A stretch of DNA of 64,000 nucleotides, from NCBI RefSeq assembly GCF_016859285.1, contig NC_053413.1:23118001-23182000 (forward strand), in the 5' to 3' direction. The stretch's first letter is position 1. Each line of letters begins with the position of its first letter. This document shows, piece after piece, positions 27,301 to 37,272 of the stretch. This DNA is from Xiphias gladius. Its lineage: Eukaryota > Chordata > Actinopteri > Istiophoriformes > Xiphiidae. The translations under genes and the position numbers were made by a program. Below the pieces are notes generated by a model. That model ran no database searches. It was not told where the DNA came from and saw nothing but the letters and a program-made list of their open reading frames with translations.

Positions 27301-28670
27301 AAAGGCCTCCTACTTCAGAAGTGCCAACACACTGCTCTGTGGAGTTTCCACTTCCAAGCAATGAGAACACTGATGAACTCAGCACAATTGAGGCCGAGGA
27401 GGAAGTGGTTGATAATCCTCACAGTGATTATCCACCTTGTCTCACAGATTCTTGCGCACCACAGGAGATTGGTGACGTTCCATTAGAGGAGTCCAGGGAA
27501 CATCCCGAAACCTGTGTTGGAGAGGATACAAAAGAGAGACACAGTGATGAGGGAGAGGACACGAGGACACACAACGTGATCGAGGCAATATGTCAAGAAA
27601 TGGTTCTGGAAATAAAAGAAAGTGATGAGAACATGTTGGAAGATCCCATCGAAGAAGGCAAAGAGGGAATACCTGACAAAAAACATGAAGAAGAGATGCA
27701 GGAAGGCGGCAAAGAGCAGAATGGTGAAAATTGTAGCGGGGAAATTTGGGAGGAACGTGAGGATGTTGGATGCGAAGTGATAGTGGATAAGGGAAGTGAG
27801 CAGGCTGAGAGCGAGGGTGTTCCTGGGCAGGGAGATGTAGAAAAAGTTGGAGAGGAGCAAGAGCACAAAGAGAAGGTTTCAGGAGATAAAATAGTGGAAG
27901 TGGAGGAAGGAGGGACAAACGAGAAAGAAGTTAGAACAGAGGCAGAGGAGGAATCAGTGGAGACAACTGAAGAAAAGCTCACAGACCTAGAGACGCAGCA
28001 AGAGTTGGAGGAAAAAAAGACTTGTTTACCAGAGACAAGTGAACTAGAAGAAGCAATTCAAGGGAAGCATGTGGCCAACAAAGAAGCACTGCATCATGAC
28101 AGAGAAGAAGTGGTTTCAAAAGAGCCTGAGAAAGAGAGCAATGACAAAGAGAGGGCCCATGAGCAACTTAGAACCCTGCCAAGTGTAGATGAACAACTAA
28201 AAGAGGCCAGGTCTGATGTGAGAAAATCGAAGTGTGAGGTGACTGACAGTAGCCAAGGAGGAGTAGGCAGGAAGCTGATTATCTCCAAACATCCGAAAGT
28301 TTACCAAGCCAGAGCGGTGCCGGTTGTGCCTCCGAAGCCTCAGCACTGCAAAATCACCGCCCTGACCCTCCGACAGCAGCAGCAGCAGAGAGAGAGAAGA
28401 GATGCAGACGGAGGCAGGGAGAAAGCGCCAAGAGTCCCTAGGGAACAGGACAGAGTTGGTGCCGCAGGGCAGGGAAAAGATGGAGGAGAGAGAGAGAGGG
28501 AGAGGAGGAGGGATGGGGATGAAGGTGCCATGAGGGAAACAAGTAGAAACAGTCCCCTCAGCATGTGTTTCGACGAGGCTGTTGCCATAGCAACCATGAG
28601 GCGAGAAAAAGAGAAAGAGTGCGAGAAGGAGAAAGAAAGGCAGAGGGACTGGGGAAGTGAAGTGCAGTGA
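17784..28670 (+). CDS. arhgap30: Rho GTPase-activating protein 30
   Basis: Thirteen coding exons join in frame to 1320 codons: 17784-17871, 19200-19302, 19464-19608, 19854-19936, 20756-20863, 21117-21235, 21405-21579, 21859-21956, 22421-22492, 23267-24031, 24942-25150, 25484-26058 and 27248-28670. The RhoGAP domain covers roughly residues 15-215. It has GIYRLSG with the arginine finger (Arg52), then KDVYLQDIHCVSSLCK, NMHARNLAIVWAPNLLR and FNGTAAFMEV. The order, the SMDSLS motif, HITSNLALG, EFSVEPP and the C-terminal VPVVPPKPQ (SH3-type) match ARHGAP30 as I recall it, better than ARHGAP31 or 32. It is expected to switch off Rac1/RhoA-type GTPases and affect adhesion and actin. The tail is long and very Glu-rich (exons 10 and 13). 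Human ARHGAP30 is about 1100 aa, so this tail is longer. The intron after exon 2 starts with GC. Confidence 0.94.
18470..18965 (+). repeat. Dispersed 'gctaacatgctaac' fish repeat in arhgap30 intron 1
   Basis: The signature phrases are agcatgctaacatgctcac, ttgctaattagcacta, ggtcgttaaccaaag, tggacaaactgaaattttga and catgctgagggggacgtg. I recognise them as a widespread percomorph intronic repeat. An inverted fragment of the same family is in intron 10 of this gene. Confidence 0.7.
20345..20580 (+). repeat. Dispersed repeat in arhgap30 intron 4 (copy A)
   Basis: It shares cccactg-gcac-, ctgttcagcacca-atgg and agaaacacgactccaaa with 26380-26545 in intron 12 of the same gene. It is therefore a two-copy (locally) dispersed element of unknown class. 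Confidence 0.55.
21242..21348. repeat. (CA)n microsatellite next to the exon 6 donor of arhgap30
   Basis: About 38 CA units, then a mixed ACTC/ACAC tail. It starts six bases after the donor of exon 6 (CAAG|gttaga). Confidence 0.95.
22555..23120. mobile_element. Non-autonomous DNA transposon-like element in arhgap30 intron 9
   Basis: The left end reads gggtcagttcac and the right end gtgaactaaccc, a near-perfect inverted repeat about 565 bp apart. No ORF is present between them. The size and ends fit a MITE. The superfamily was not determined. Confidence 0.55.
24130..24300 (+). repeat. Repeat fragment in arhgap30 intron 10 ('gctaacatgctaac' family)
   Basis: Phrases such as ccaccactttggtccaaa, atggattgccataaaatctgg, accccctgacttttcctc and caccaagaggttgacattt belong to the fish repeat at 18470. 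The exon 10 reading frame runs on through the donor into this repeat and stops at 24292-24294. Confidence 0.6.
24585..24680 (-). repeat. Short 'gggctgcaac'-family fragment, arhgap30 intron 10
   Basis: It reads ttatcaaaattgttgcagat followed by taattttctatcagttgac and caactaatcatttcagcag, the end of the same dispersed family. Confidence 0.5.
26380..26545 (+). repeat. Dispersed repeat in arhgap30 intron 12 (copy B)
   Basis: The second copy of the element at 20345. It contains gctcagcaccaaatggca, agatggctaggaacatg and actccaaag. Confidence 0.5.
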
Positions 28671-29475
28671 GGAGGTTTTCTTGTCTGTATATTGATTTGA
28701 ACTGATTTTTATGTAGAAAGTATTTTTCTACATGAAGCAAAAAGGCTGTATTTTGTCTTTGTCGAATGAGGATTTTAATTCAGTATAAATTACAACAGCA
28801 GTATTGTCTATCAAATGCTACTAAAGATGTTTAAGGGGTTTTTCTGCCAGGCACAAATGTGATGTACAGCCAGAAAACGAATAGGTTTTTTTTTTGTTTT
28901 TTTTTTTTAAAGTATACTGGGGAGGATTTTGGCCTCTTTATTAGACAGAGCATCGAAGAGAGCTGACAGGAAAATGAAGGGAAAGAAACGGGGGGGCGAC
29001 TTGCAACAAAGGTCCCCAGCTGCACTCATTTCAATTAAATGGGCATTGTTTTAAATCCCTGGGCCACAAGAATGCCCCATCAGAATAAGAGAGTGACTGC
29101 GGCTGTGATACCTGACATTAAGTTAGATAAAACACAGAAACTGATTAAGGGTGGAGTGCTGCTCCACCGTGTTGGGTAAGAAATACCTCACGAAGCATCT
29201 GGATTAACTGCCACTTTTACGTGTATTGAATCCCCAAACTTTCATTGCTTTTATACTCACCCCTGTTTGCACTGGTCTAATTATACAGTACTTTGTGATT
29301 ATATAAAGTATATGTATATATACAGTATATGTATAAAGAAAAAGGTCAGCAAGTATGCGGTTAAATGGTGGATTTGAAATGGCAGTTATGATGAGTGGAA
29401 TGTATCATTTAAGATGAATATAATGTCTGAAAAAGTTTTTTTTTATGATTATGGGAATAAAATGATGTTTCCAAG
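28671..29475 (+). other. arhgap30 3' UTR with AATAAA at 29456
   Basis: AT-rich, with poly-T runs. The AATAAA at 29456-29461 ends a T-rich stretch and is the best polyadenylation signal after the TGA. Confidence 0.5.
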
Positions 29476-29599
29476 ATGATGCCTATTCTTTATTATTATT
29501 ATTATTATTGTTGTTGTTGTTGTACAGAGCAGGAGGGACAGAGCCCAGGCGTCCATTGCACCGTTACTGCACCAATATCATTGCCGACCTTTAACTTAG

Positions 29600-29740
29600 A
29601 TCTTCCGTCACTTAGCCGACGATGAGGTTCGGTTCGTGGGCTTCTCCTGTCAGGTGGCCTACGACGAGGCAGGCCGCGGTCGGGAGTATTTTCGGCGGAG
29701 GAAGTACTCCGACCCGTTGGCGTACTTCCTCCGCCGCTGA
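29600..29740 (+). other. Unassigned 46-codon open stretch with a perfect hairpin, possible terminal exon
   Basis: After an acceptor-like tttaacttag the frame is open for 46 codons to TGA. It reads IFRHLADDEVRFVGFSCQVA and ends YSDPLAYFLRR. No family was recognised. GC content is higher than in the flanks. The stretch contains a 15-bp perfect inverted repeat (29693-29707 with 29722-29736, 14-nt loop). An AATAAA lies at 29971. It may be an exon of an unknown gene, a decayed gene piece, or chance. Confidence 0.2.
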
Positions 29741-30304
29741 TTTGGGAATTGGCCTGAAACGAAGAGAGGCTGCTCTCCATAAGTTAGAGGCAGGTTGGCT
29801 CTGTTTAAAGTCGCACTTTCTTTTGAATTCATCCCTCCCATGTCAGATATCACAGATTTATCTAGAAAATACACAGATTATTTTATTAATTGCTTCTGTG
29901 ATTTTGAAGATGTTTTTCTGTAGGTACAATCTCAAAACAGATGAAAAAACTACAAGTATTACACCTAGATAATAAACATTTTCACGTGGTAAAAATCTAT
30001 GCGTTATTTTAAAACTTGTTAACAAGTAAACACTGGAGAGAGCCATAGAGAGAGATTTTCTTTTATTATTATTTTTTGCTTTTATTTACTTTTTGATAGC
30101 GAGACATTTGCGATCTACGTTTATTAGAAAAGTTACGTCCGACTCCCCCAACGTCACATCCGACCCCTGGTTTTCCCGGACGTAAACCAAAATAAAACAG
30201 CTGGGGAAGCGCGTCGCCTCGCCGCAGAAGCCCCGGCTGTTGAATAAACCTGGAAATTTGCCCCCCTCCCCTCCCCTCCTGACCTCATATTCTCGCCCGG
30301 CAGG

Positions 30305-33300
30305 ATGTCTTTCGCCCCCCCCCTCGGTACGCAGATCGCAGCCGTCATGGACGCGCTGGCGAAAGCCGCGGTCGCCGACATAACGAAGCTGGTGGAGGAC
30401 GGGACGGTGGCTCTGCGCCTGGAGATGTGTCGGAAGGACGTCGAGATTCAGGAGCTCAGACGAGGCGTGAAGCGGATGGAGGCCGAGCTCCGCGAAGCGC
30501 GAGGGGCAGCCGTGACCCGGGCGACGCGGGACAAGCAGGGGCGAGCAGCAGCCGGGAGCCGGGTCGCCCCGAAAGGTGAGGAGCACCGTTTGACAGGCCA
30601 GCTCCCACATCTGGGACTGGATAGAACTTTCTCACCAAACTTCGTTTAAAATGTCTTAGGTTACTCAGCGTTCCTTATCTGGCAGAACGTAAGTAGAGAT
30701 CCTTTACGATTTTTTGTGGTCTCCTGTTGAATTCGGCTTAAAGATGGTTGCATCATTTCGATACAGTCCATACTATCAGACTATAAGTACAAATCTATCT
30801 ATTTATTGCCGAAACACAAAGTATTAAGTTCTGGATAATAATGGGAAGAGAAGCAAGAAACCACGGCATTCGGAAGCAGTAATCAGAATGGTTAGATTGA
30901 AGTGATTAAAGTGAATACTGGGGCTGCATCCAACCACTGTTTTCGTTAACGATTAATGTGCCAATTATCTTCTCATTAAATCATTTGATTAATAAAACGT
31001 CAGACAATTATGGAAAATTGGCCCATCACGGTTTCCTAAAGTCCAAGATAACATCATTCAATATAGCAGTGCTAAACACAAAGATGTGCCGTTTTCTATC
31101 ACAAAAGACAAATACATGTCCTGAATCCACAAAACTGAAAAGGAGGAACTGGGGAATATTTGACATTACTTGGAAAATCCCTGAAATGATTAATTGACTG
31201 TCAAAATGGTTGTAAACCAGTTTCTCGTTGATCTACGTGTCAATGAACTGATTGGCTCAATGATGAAATCTGTTTAATAAAGAAAACTTCTTCGCTACTA
31301 CTACTTCGCAAAGCTGCGAACCTTTCCGCTCACCTCGTAAGGATAAGTCGGAGGTTAAAAACGCGCGTACTAAGTATTTCTCTGACCTTACGGCTAAACA
31401 TAAACATGACTCGGTGACTTTTATGCAGACGACTCCCAGATCTATTTCTCATTTTACTCAACAACATAACACAACTGGGGCAAAATACAGTCCTGTCTCA
31501 CAGATGATAAAAGCCGGTCCTCTCGAAACCTTCTTCAGTCAAACGCATATAAATCAGAAGCTACTGTCATTGGTCCAGACTCTTCCAGTGAGCACATTTC
31601 CGCCCACTTAGGTTCTCTGTCTCCCCTGCATTAAAAACCCAGTGCAGATATCTAGGTGTTACCGTCATCGCAGTCGTCATTCAAATACCAGTAGAAGTTG
31701 TGCGTTGTTCAATCTCGCTTCTTTTACCTTTGCAACATTTAAAAAATTCGATCCTTTTTTTTTTTTTTATCCGAAAAGAACCTGAAAACCGTCATCCGTG
31801 CTTTTACAACATCCCAGTTAGATTACCGCAACGCGTCGCATTCCTGCCGTAGCAAATACAACCTATCCAAGGTTCATCTGGTCTAGAATCTGCAGCAAGA
31901 CTACTCACTAGATCCAATAAAAGACTCTGCATAATGCCAATTTTAGCATAACAACACTGTCACCTGAATTTGAGAATTGATCTAATGATTACTCTTTACG
32001 TACTACGTATCTGCGACAGCTAATTCCTTACGATCCTGAATGCAGCTTCACATCCTCCGGCAGATGTGTGTTAGCAATTCCTAGGTCGAGGCCAAAAACC
32101 AGAATAGACCGAGGCGTTGGAGTCAGGGCCCCTTGACTCTGGAACGACTGGCAGGAGGAGATCAGGCAGGCTAGCTCTGTTTCCTCTTTTAAAACCTCTG
32201 TTAATTATGTTCTAACCTCATTTAGTTATTATTTCTGGATTATTACCACTTTTATTAACATTATTTGGTCATTTTTCTTTTTGCTTCATGTCTTTGTGAA
32301 GCACTTTGTAACTTGTTTTACTTGCTTATAAATTAAAGTTATTATTATTATTATCATTGGTTTTTTTTCAGCTCTAAAAATGACTCTTTCAGCCGTAAAA
32401 AACATACTAACTTTTTTAGTAGATCAACTGATTCAACTGACTCATCATTTTGGTTGTAGATTTTAGGGGTATGAGAACATGAGATTAACCATAAAAGCAA
32501 TTACGAAAGTAGAAAGTTTTTTTTGTTTTTTTTTGTTTTTCTTTACTTTCCAGTAAACGGGGTAAGTAAATAGCCATGGGGTTGTACTGTTCCAGTTAAT
32601 AACTGTGTTCTTGCTTTGTTGACTTGCATTTGCATTTGTGGAGTTAAAAGCCAAATTCATGTTTACCTGCAATTTCTTTTGTCTTTATAATTGCAGATGA
32701 AAAAGAAGATCAGCAAACGTGTGCAGTGTATCTGGAACCAAAGACCGCTGATTCACCCTGCGAGCCTCGACGCGGGACAGACGAGAGCCACGACATGAGG
32801 CCAACTGTGAAACATGAGCCAGCAGATGAACTTGCTGTCCAGGAGACAACAGACAACGCTGCGACAGCAGCCACCGATGTTTGCTCTGAGGCGGGAGAGC
32901 GAGATGACCCAATCTGGCCTCCTGCTCCTTGTAGCGTGTTTGAGAAAGGCTCTGTTGCAGCGCAGCAGCACACACAGATTTTACCCTCGTGCGCTGAGCC
33001 TTTTTCTGCTCGCAGAGATACGGAAAATTCCCAAAACTCGTCGTCGACTGCAACGGAGGGAATCGCAGATGATTCCTTAAGTGTGCCGATAAAAGTAGAG
33101 GTAGAGATTCGACCCATGTGCACGGGAAGTACAGCTTCGGAGTCTGTTCATAACGCACCATTTAGACATGTTTCGTGCCCTGCAGTCAGTCAGGACCAGT
33201 GCTTGCAGCCCGCTTTGCCACAGGCCGGGCCGTCACTAGCCCTGCCTCACGCGCAGAGGTCCACAGCGGACACAGAAGATCACATCCTCAGTAGAAACAA

Positions 33301-33685
33301 CCTGAGAGCAAAACGGCCCATGAATGTGTGGCGGACAAATCAGAAACTCTTCATCTGCTCTGTGTGCAACAAGGGTTTCCCCCGCCTGTCTCAGCTGGAG
33401 GAGCACAAGGCCACCCACCAACCCTTCAAACCTTTTAGGTGCCTCGAATGCGGGAAGTCTTTCACCCAGAAGACCCGGCTGAAGACGCACCAAAGTGTTC
33501 ACACGGGAGAGAAGCCGTTCAGTTGTAAAATCTGCGGCAAGATGTTTTCGAGGCAAGACAACTGCCTGAGACACGAACGGTTTCACAGCGGCCTGAAGCC
33601 GTACAGCTGTGGGCAGTGTGGTAAAAGCTTCACGGTGCTAGGCAACCTCAAAATACATCAAGAGATTCACCTGCAAGGCAGATAG
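30305..33685 (+). CDS. C2H2 zinc-finger protein ZNF-B (two exons, four fingers)
   Basis: Exon 1 is 30305-30575 and exon 2 is 32697-33685. The join is phase 1 and gives 419 aa. Exon 1 begins MSFAPPLGTQIAAVMDALAK and has KAAVADITKLVEDG followed by a heptad-like coiled coil, the same module as in ZNF-C and ZNF-D. Exon 2 has a long acidic spacer with TVKHEP and IKVEVE (psi-K-x-E, SUMO-type). Four fingers follow, beginning FICSVCNKGF, FRCLECGKSF, FSCKICGKMF and YSCGQCGKSF. Only the second and third are joined by the classic HTGEKPF linker. The stop comes 4 residues after the last finger. It is likely a nuclear sequence-specific DNA-binding protein of a teleost-type ZNF cluster. I do not recognise a named orthologue. 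The first exon sits in a GC-rich promoter-like block (about 30150-30570). Confidence 0.88.
30918..31270 (+). repeat. Dispersed 'gggctgcaac' element, copy 3, in ZNF-B intron
   Basis: It opens ggggctgcatccaaccac, then cgttaacgattaatgtgcc, and ends with taattgactgtcaaaatggt. Order and phrases match the other copies. Confidence 0.6.
31280..32360 (+). mobile_element. Degenerate LINE 3' end (L2/Maui-like) in ZNF-B intron
   Basis: Reverse-transcriptase remnants occur in order on the plus strand. FYADDSQIYF (the YADD catalytic box) is near 31421. Then come a piece reading like 'YLGVTVI', VIRAFTTSQLDYRNAS near 31795 and LRPKTRIDRGVGVRAP near 32090. The 3' end has the typical gtgaagcactttgtaacttg followed by an ATT microsatellite at about 32335. 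Many frameshifts and stops make it inactive. I assign the clade from the tail only. Confidence 0.75.
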
Positions 33686-34301
33686 TGCTCAGATACTGGG
33701 GCTCCCAGTGTCAATCTATAAGACTTAAGAGAATTTGCACAAACCTTTATTTAATTTGCCAGTGTACTTTGATAGTTTTAAAGAATTGAATGCAGTCATA
33801 ACAGTGTCCGTCTTGCTTTTCATGCGGCAAGGCAGGGATGCTGGCACTGTTGAAAGCACGGGTGAAGGGAAAATGTGATTGTTATTTCTGTTAATTGTTC
33901 TAACCTGTGTACCACGTATAATGTTGGAATGGGCAGTGCATCTGTTCATTCTTTATCCTGTATCACTGTTATCATAGTCTGGGATTCTTTACTGCGAATC
34001 AACAGTCAACAGTACAAGAAGATTTTTCAAAAATACTTTTTTAAAACTTTTTTCACCGAATGAAAATGACAGTTTCAGTCAACTTTACATTCATTTTCCA
34101 GATATCATCGAGACATTTTGATAGGTTTAGCCAGTTTTCTGCAATATGGTGGTTGAAAACTCCCTATAACAGAATTTAAAGTGTTTATCAGAAGTACAAA
34201 ATTTTCTGAAAAACTCAAATGAGAAACTGTTTGTGGATACAATAACCAGGTGACAATGTCTGTTTTGGCTTATCCAGTAAAATAAATACCTGACAAATAA
34301 A
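33686..34301 (+). other. ZNF-B 3' UTR with two AATAAA signals
   Basis: Non-coding sequence after the ZNF-B stop. AATAAA occurs at 34281-34286 and again at 34296-34301. Confidence 0.5.
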
Positions 34302-34396
34302 GATACATCATCACATTGATGCAAAAGTCATATGAAATTCCAAAACTGTCATAAAGAGGCTCGTTTTTTTGCAACATTGCCCATAACGGTCTAATA

Positions 34397-34600
34397 CAGT
34401 GGTTCCCAACCTGGAGGTCTGGACTTCTACAGCGGTAGGGGCACAAGATGATTGACAGGCTAGGAAATAGTTAAAAAAAAAAAAAAAAAAATTCTGTGAC
34501 AGGAGAAAATTTTCAACTTTTCTCTTTTTTTTTTTTTTAACGTAAAATACTGGATATTTTTACCTCTTCAGCCCTCTACAATCATTCAAGTGAAACAGTC
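34397..34600 (+). repeat. hAT-like dispersed element ('cagtggttcccaacc')
   Basis: It starts with cagtggttcccaacctggag, the well-known end of hAT-type non-autonomous elements in vertebrates, then gatgattgacaggctagg and a poly-A/poly-T core. The right end is unclear. Confidence 0.5.
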
Positions 34601-34699
34601 TGAGGGGGGAAAATCGCTCACAAAGTCACAGACATGCAAACTGCTACAAGGTGAGGCAAGTAGATGTAGCGTCGAATTAGGCGCACATGTAAACTGAAA

Positions 34700-34700
<1 letters not shown>

Positions 34701-34730
<30 letters not shown>

Positions 34731-34818
34731 TATAATTTATATGAAATATTATAATAAAATATAAAATATATATAGTATATATATATATTATATATATATA
34801 TATATAGTATATATATAG

Positions 34819-34854
<36 letters not shown>
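34701..34854. repeat. (GT)n-(AT)n microsatellite
   Basis: A GT run of about 20 bases followed by over 100 bases of imperfect AT repeats. Confidence 0.9.
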
Positions 34855-34855
<1 letters not shown>

Positions 34856-35576
34856 AGTACACTCCTTTAGAGTGTCATGGGCTTCTTCGTGGCCTCCCAT
34901 ACTTCCTGTAGATAGCTTTACAGCTATGCAATAGCTTTTAATGTATTAGGTGGACAGGATATCTGCCATAACATGACCAATCCAAATTACTGTATATAAG
35001 GTTTATTTCTCAATATCATTGTAAAATTTAGTGTTTCCGCTACCAGTTAATTCCGTCGCAGCGGGCTATCAGCTCAGTTTTTAGTGCCACAGCAATCTCT
35101 TCTCTTCATCTTACCTTACACGATAATGTTTCCTGTAAGTTCCACACAATGAGGTACACAGAGCTTGATTTCAGAGAAAGAGAGCAAAGGTATCAGATCG
35201 GTACTTGGTATCAGCAGATATCGTGGCTTCATGTACAGAAATCAGTATCAGGAGAGAAAATGTGGGAGCAGTGCATCCCTAGTTTTTGTTTCAGTTTTAT
35301 CAAGACCTTACTGCACTCAGAGGTCTTTCAGTGCCTTGTGAATTTTTGTAATGTTCCTTTGTCTTCATGATTTTTAGTATGTTTTTGCCAGGATATCAAC
35401 TTGCCAGCTGCTCGACCATCCAGTTACAGACTTTATATTAAACCTAAAATAACTTGCCACACATTGAACTCATTATGTGGCCAGTTGGATGCAGTGGTGA
35501 TGATTTAAGCGTGTAGTAGTAAAGGGGGTGTGTACCTATGCAATAATGTATTTTGTTTTATATTTGAACTCGTGTG

Positions 35577-35627
35577 TATGTATGTATATATATATATATA
35601 TGTATATGTGTTTATATATATATATAA

Positions 35628-35668
<41 letters not shown>

Positions 35669-35700
35669 TATATGTGTATATATGTATATATGTATTTATA
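35577..35700. repeat. AT/GT-rich imperfect microsatellite
   Basis: tatgtatatatat-type repeats with interspersed tgtgt. The ORFs on both strands that read as Tyr/Ile repeats are artefacts of this. Confidence 0.85.
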
Positions 35701-36330
35701 ATTGAAAAATGATATACGTAATAATAATGCAAAACTAAGTATGAATATGAATGAATATATAAGTATGTATCCTATTTCCGTTTTTTGAAAATGTATTTAA
35801 TTATAAAATACGTATTATATTTGTATTTATTTATTTTGATAGTTTATTTTATTTAATTACCATTGGCCTTACTTGTCTTTATTTTGATGATCAATTTTGA
35901 GTTAAAGGATATGGTTTAGCGAATTCTATGGCATTTTGATGGGTAAAAAAGTACTTTAAGAAAGTATTAAAAAAATTAGAGTTAATGGTTGTCAAATGAC
36001 ATCCATTGTGATTTAATATTTGGCATACTTTTCATACCTGTCTGAAATACGCCAGGTCACAATGTTGGTAGGTGTGCCAAAAAAAAAAGGAGTAAAATTT
36101 TTCCTAAAACCTTTAGGACTTCTCATCCATGCAGGTTTAAAAGTTGAACTCGACAGTTCATTGATGACCTTGGAAAGAAAAACAGTCTCTACCTACACAC
36201 TCCGCTTAAAAGTTTACGCAAATTTATTCAGTTTTTTTTAAAAAGATGAAAATTTTTTATTTAAAAAAAAAAATCTTTTAGAAAGCCGAAGTTTAAAAAA
36301 TTCCTTAAGACTATGTAAATAGATGGCAAA

Positions 36331-36745
36331 TACAGTCGAATGCAAAATTTGGGCATCCGTGGGCAAATTACATATTTTGGGCAAATTACATATTTTGTTG
36401 ATTTTTGAATTAAAAAAAAGTAACTACAACACCAAACAGACATTAATCAAATACCCTGTTTTTCAAGACTGCACTGTTACTTTGTTCTTTAAGAACATGA
36501 AACATGAGCTTGAAAAAGTAAACCAAACTACTGGCTGCCACACGACCCCGAAGCAGAATATTTCCACCCCAATGCTTAATGGCTGGTAAAAGGGGGATTA
36601 CTAAATAATTACTTGTTAAGTTAATGAAACAATTGGCTAATTTTTACTACCTGTTTGCTGCAGTGGTTGCATTTAATTCTTTTTTCCTCAAAACAAAATC
36701 AACATTATTTGCCCAGAGGTGCCCAAATTTTTGCATACAACTGTA
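36331..36745. mobile_element. MITE with about 25-40 bp terminal inverted repeats
   Basis: The left end reads tacagtcgaatgcaaaattt and continues gggcatccgtgggcaaat. The right end read on the minus strand is tacagttgtatgcaaaaatt and continues tgggcacctctgggcaaat. The ends begin with TACAGT as in Tc1/mariner-type elements, and TA flanks are possible. The 415-bp interior has no transposase, so it is a non-autonomous copy. Confidence 0.8.
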
Positions 36746-37272
36746 TTGTACAATACCATGTGGAATCTATAAATTTTCTACGCTATTTAATTAAGTGGTT
36801 TTAATTTATTTTATATTTCTTTATTTTTTTGAGTTACTGCCACCTGGATGGATAAACCTGTATGTTGGGGGGGTTGTTTTTTTTTTAATTGTTGTTTTTT
36901 TGTTTTTCATTCTTTGTTGGTTATTTATTTATTTATCAGTTACTTGGATTTTTTTTTGTGGGGGGGGGCTAACCTAGAAATTTCCTCGGGAATATGCGTT
37001 GCGCCCTGTGCCTGGAACTTATGGTATCCCTGCCATCACTTCCGCTAACGAGTCCATTCTACGTACCAAGGAGTTATTGTTAGCGGAGAGCGCCACACAT
37101 TAAAACCAGCGCCAGGCTCACCAAGCGGATGCGGTTTGTGTACAGTCCGCGGCTCCTGCGGTGACCCGTTTCGCAAAACCCCGGCCGACCAGCTCACAGC
37201 CTGGCGTCGGAGGGCTGGGCCGCTTCTCGCTTTAAAGTTCAGGCGCCCCTGTCACTTGGCTGGTTTATAACA

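Noticed and set aside
34586-34900. Ile/Tyr-rich ORFs over AT arrays (also 35505-35732)
   Set aside because: Products of AT/GT microsatellites, with no promoter or splice context.
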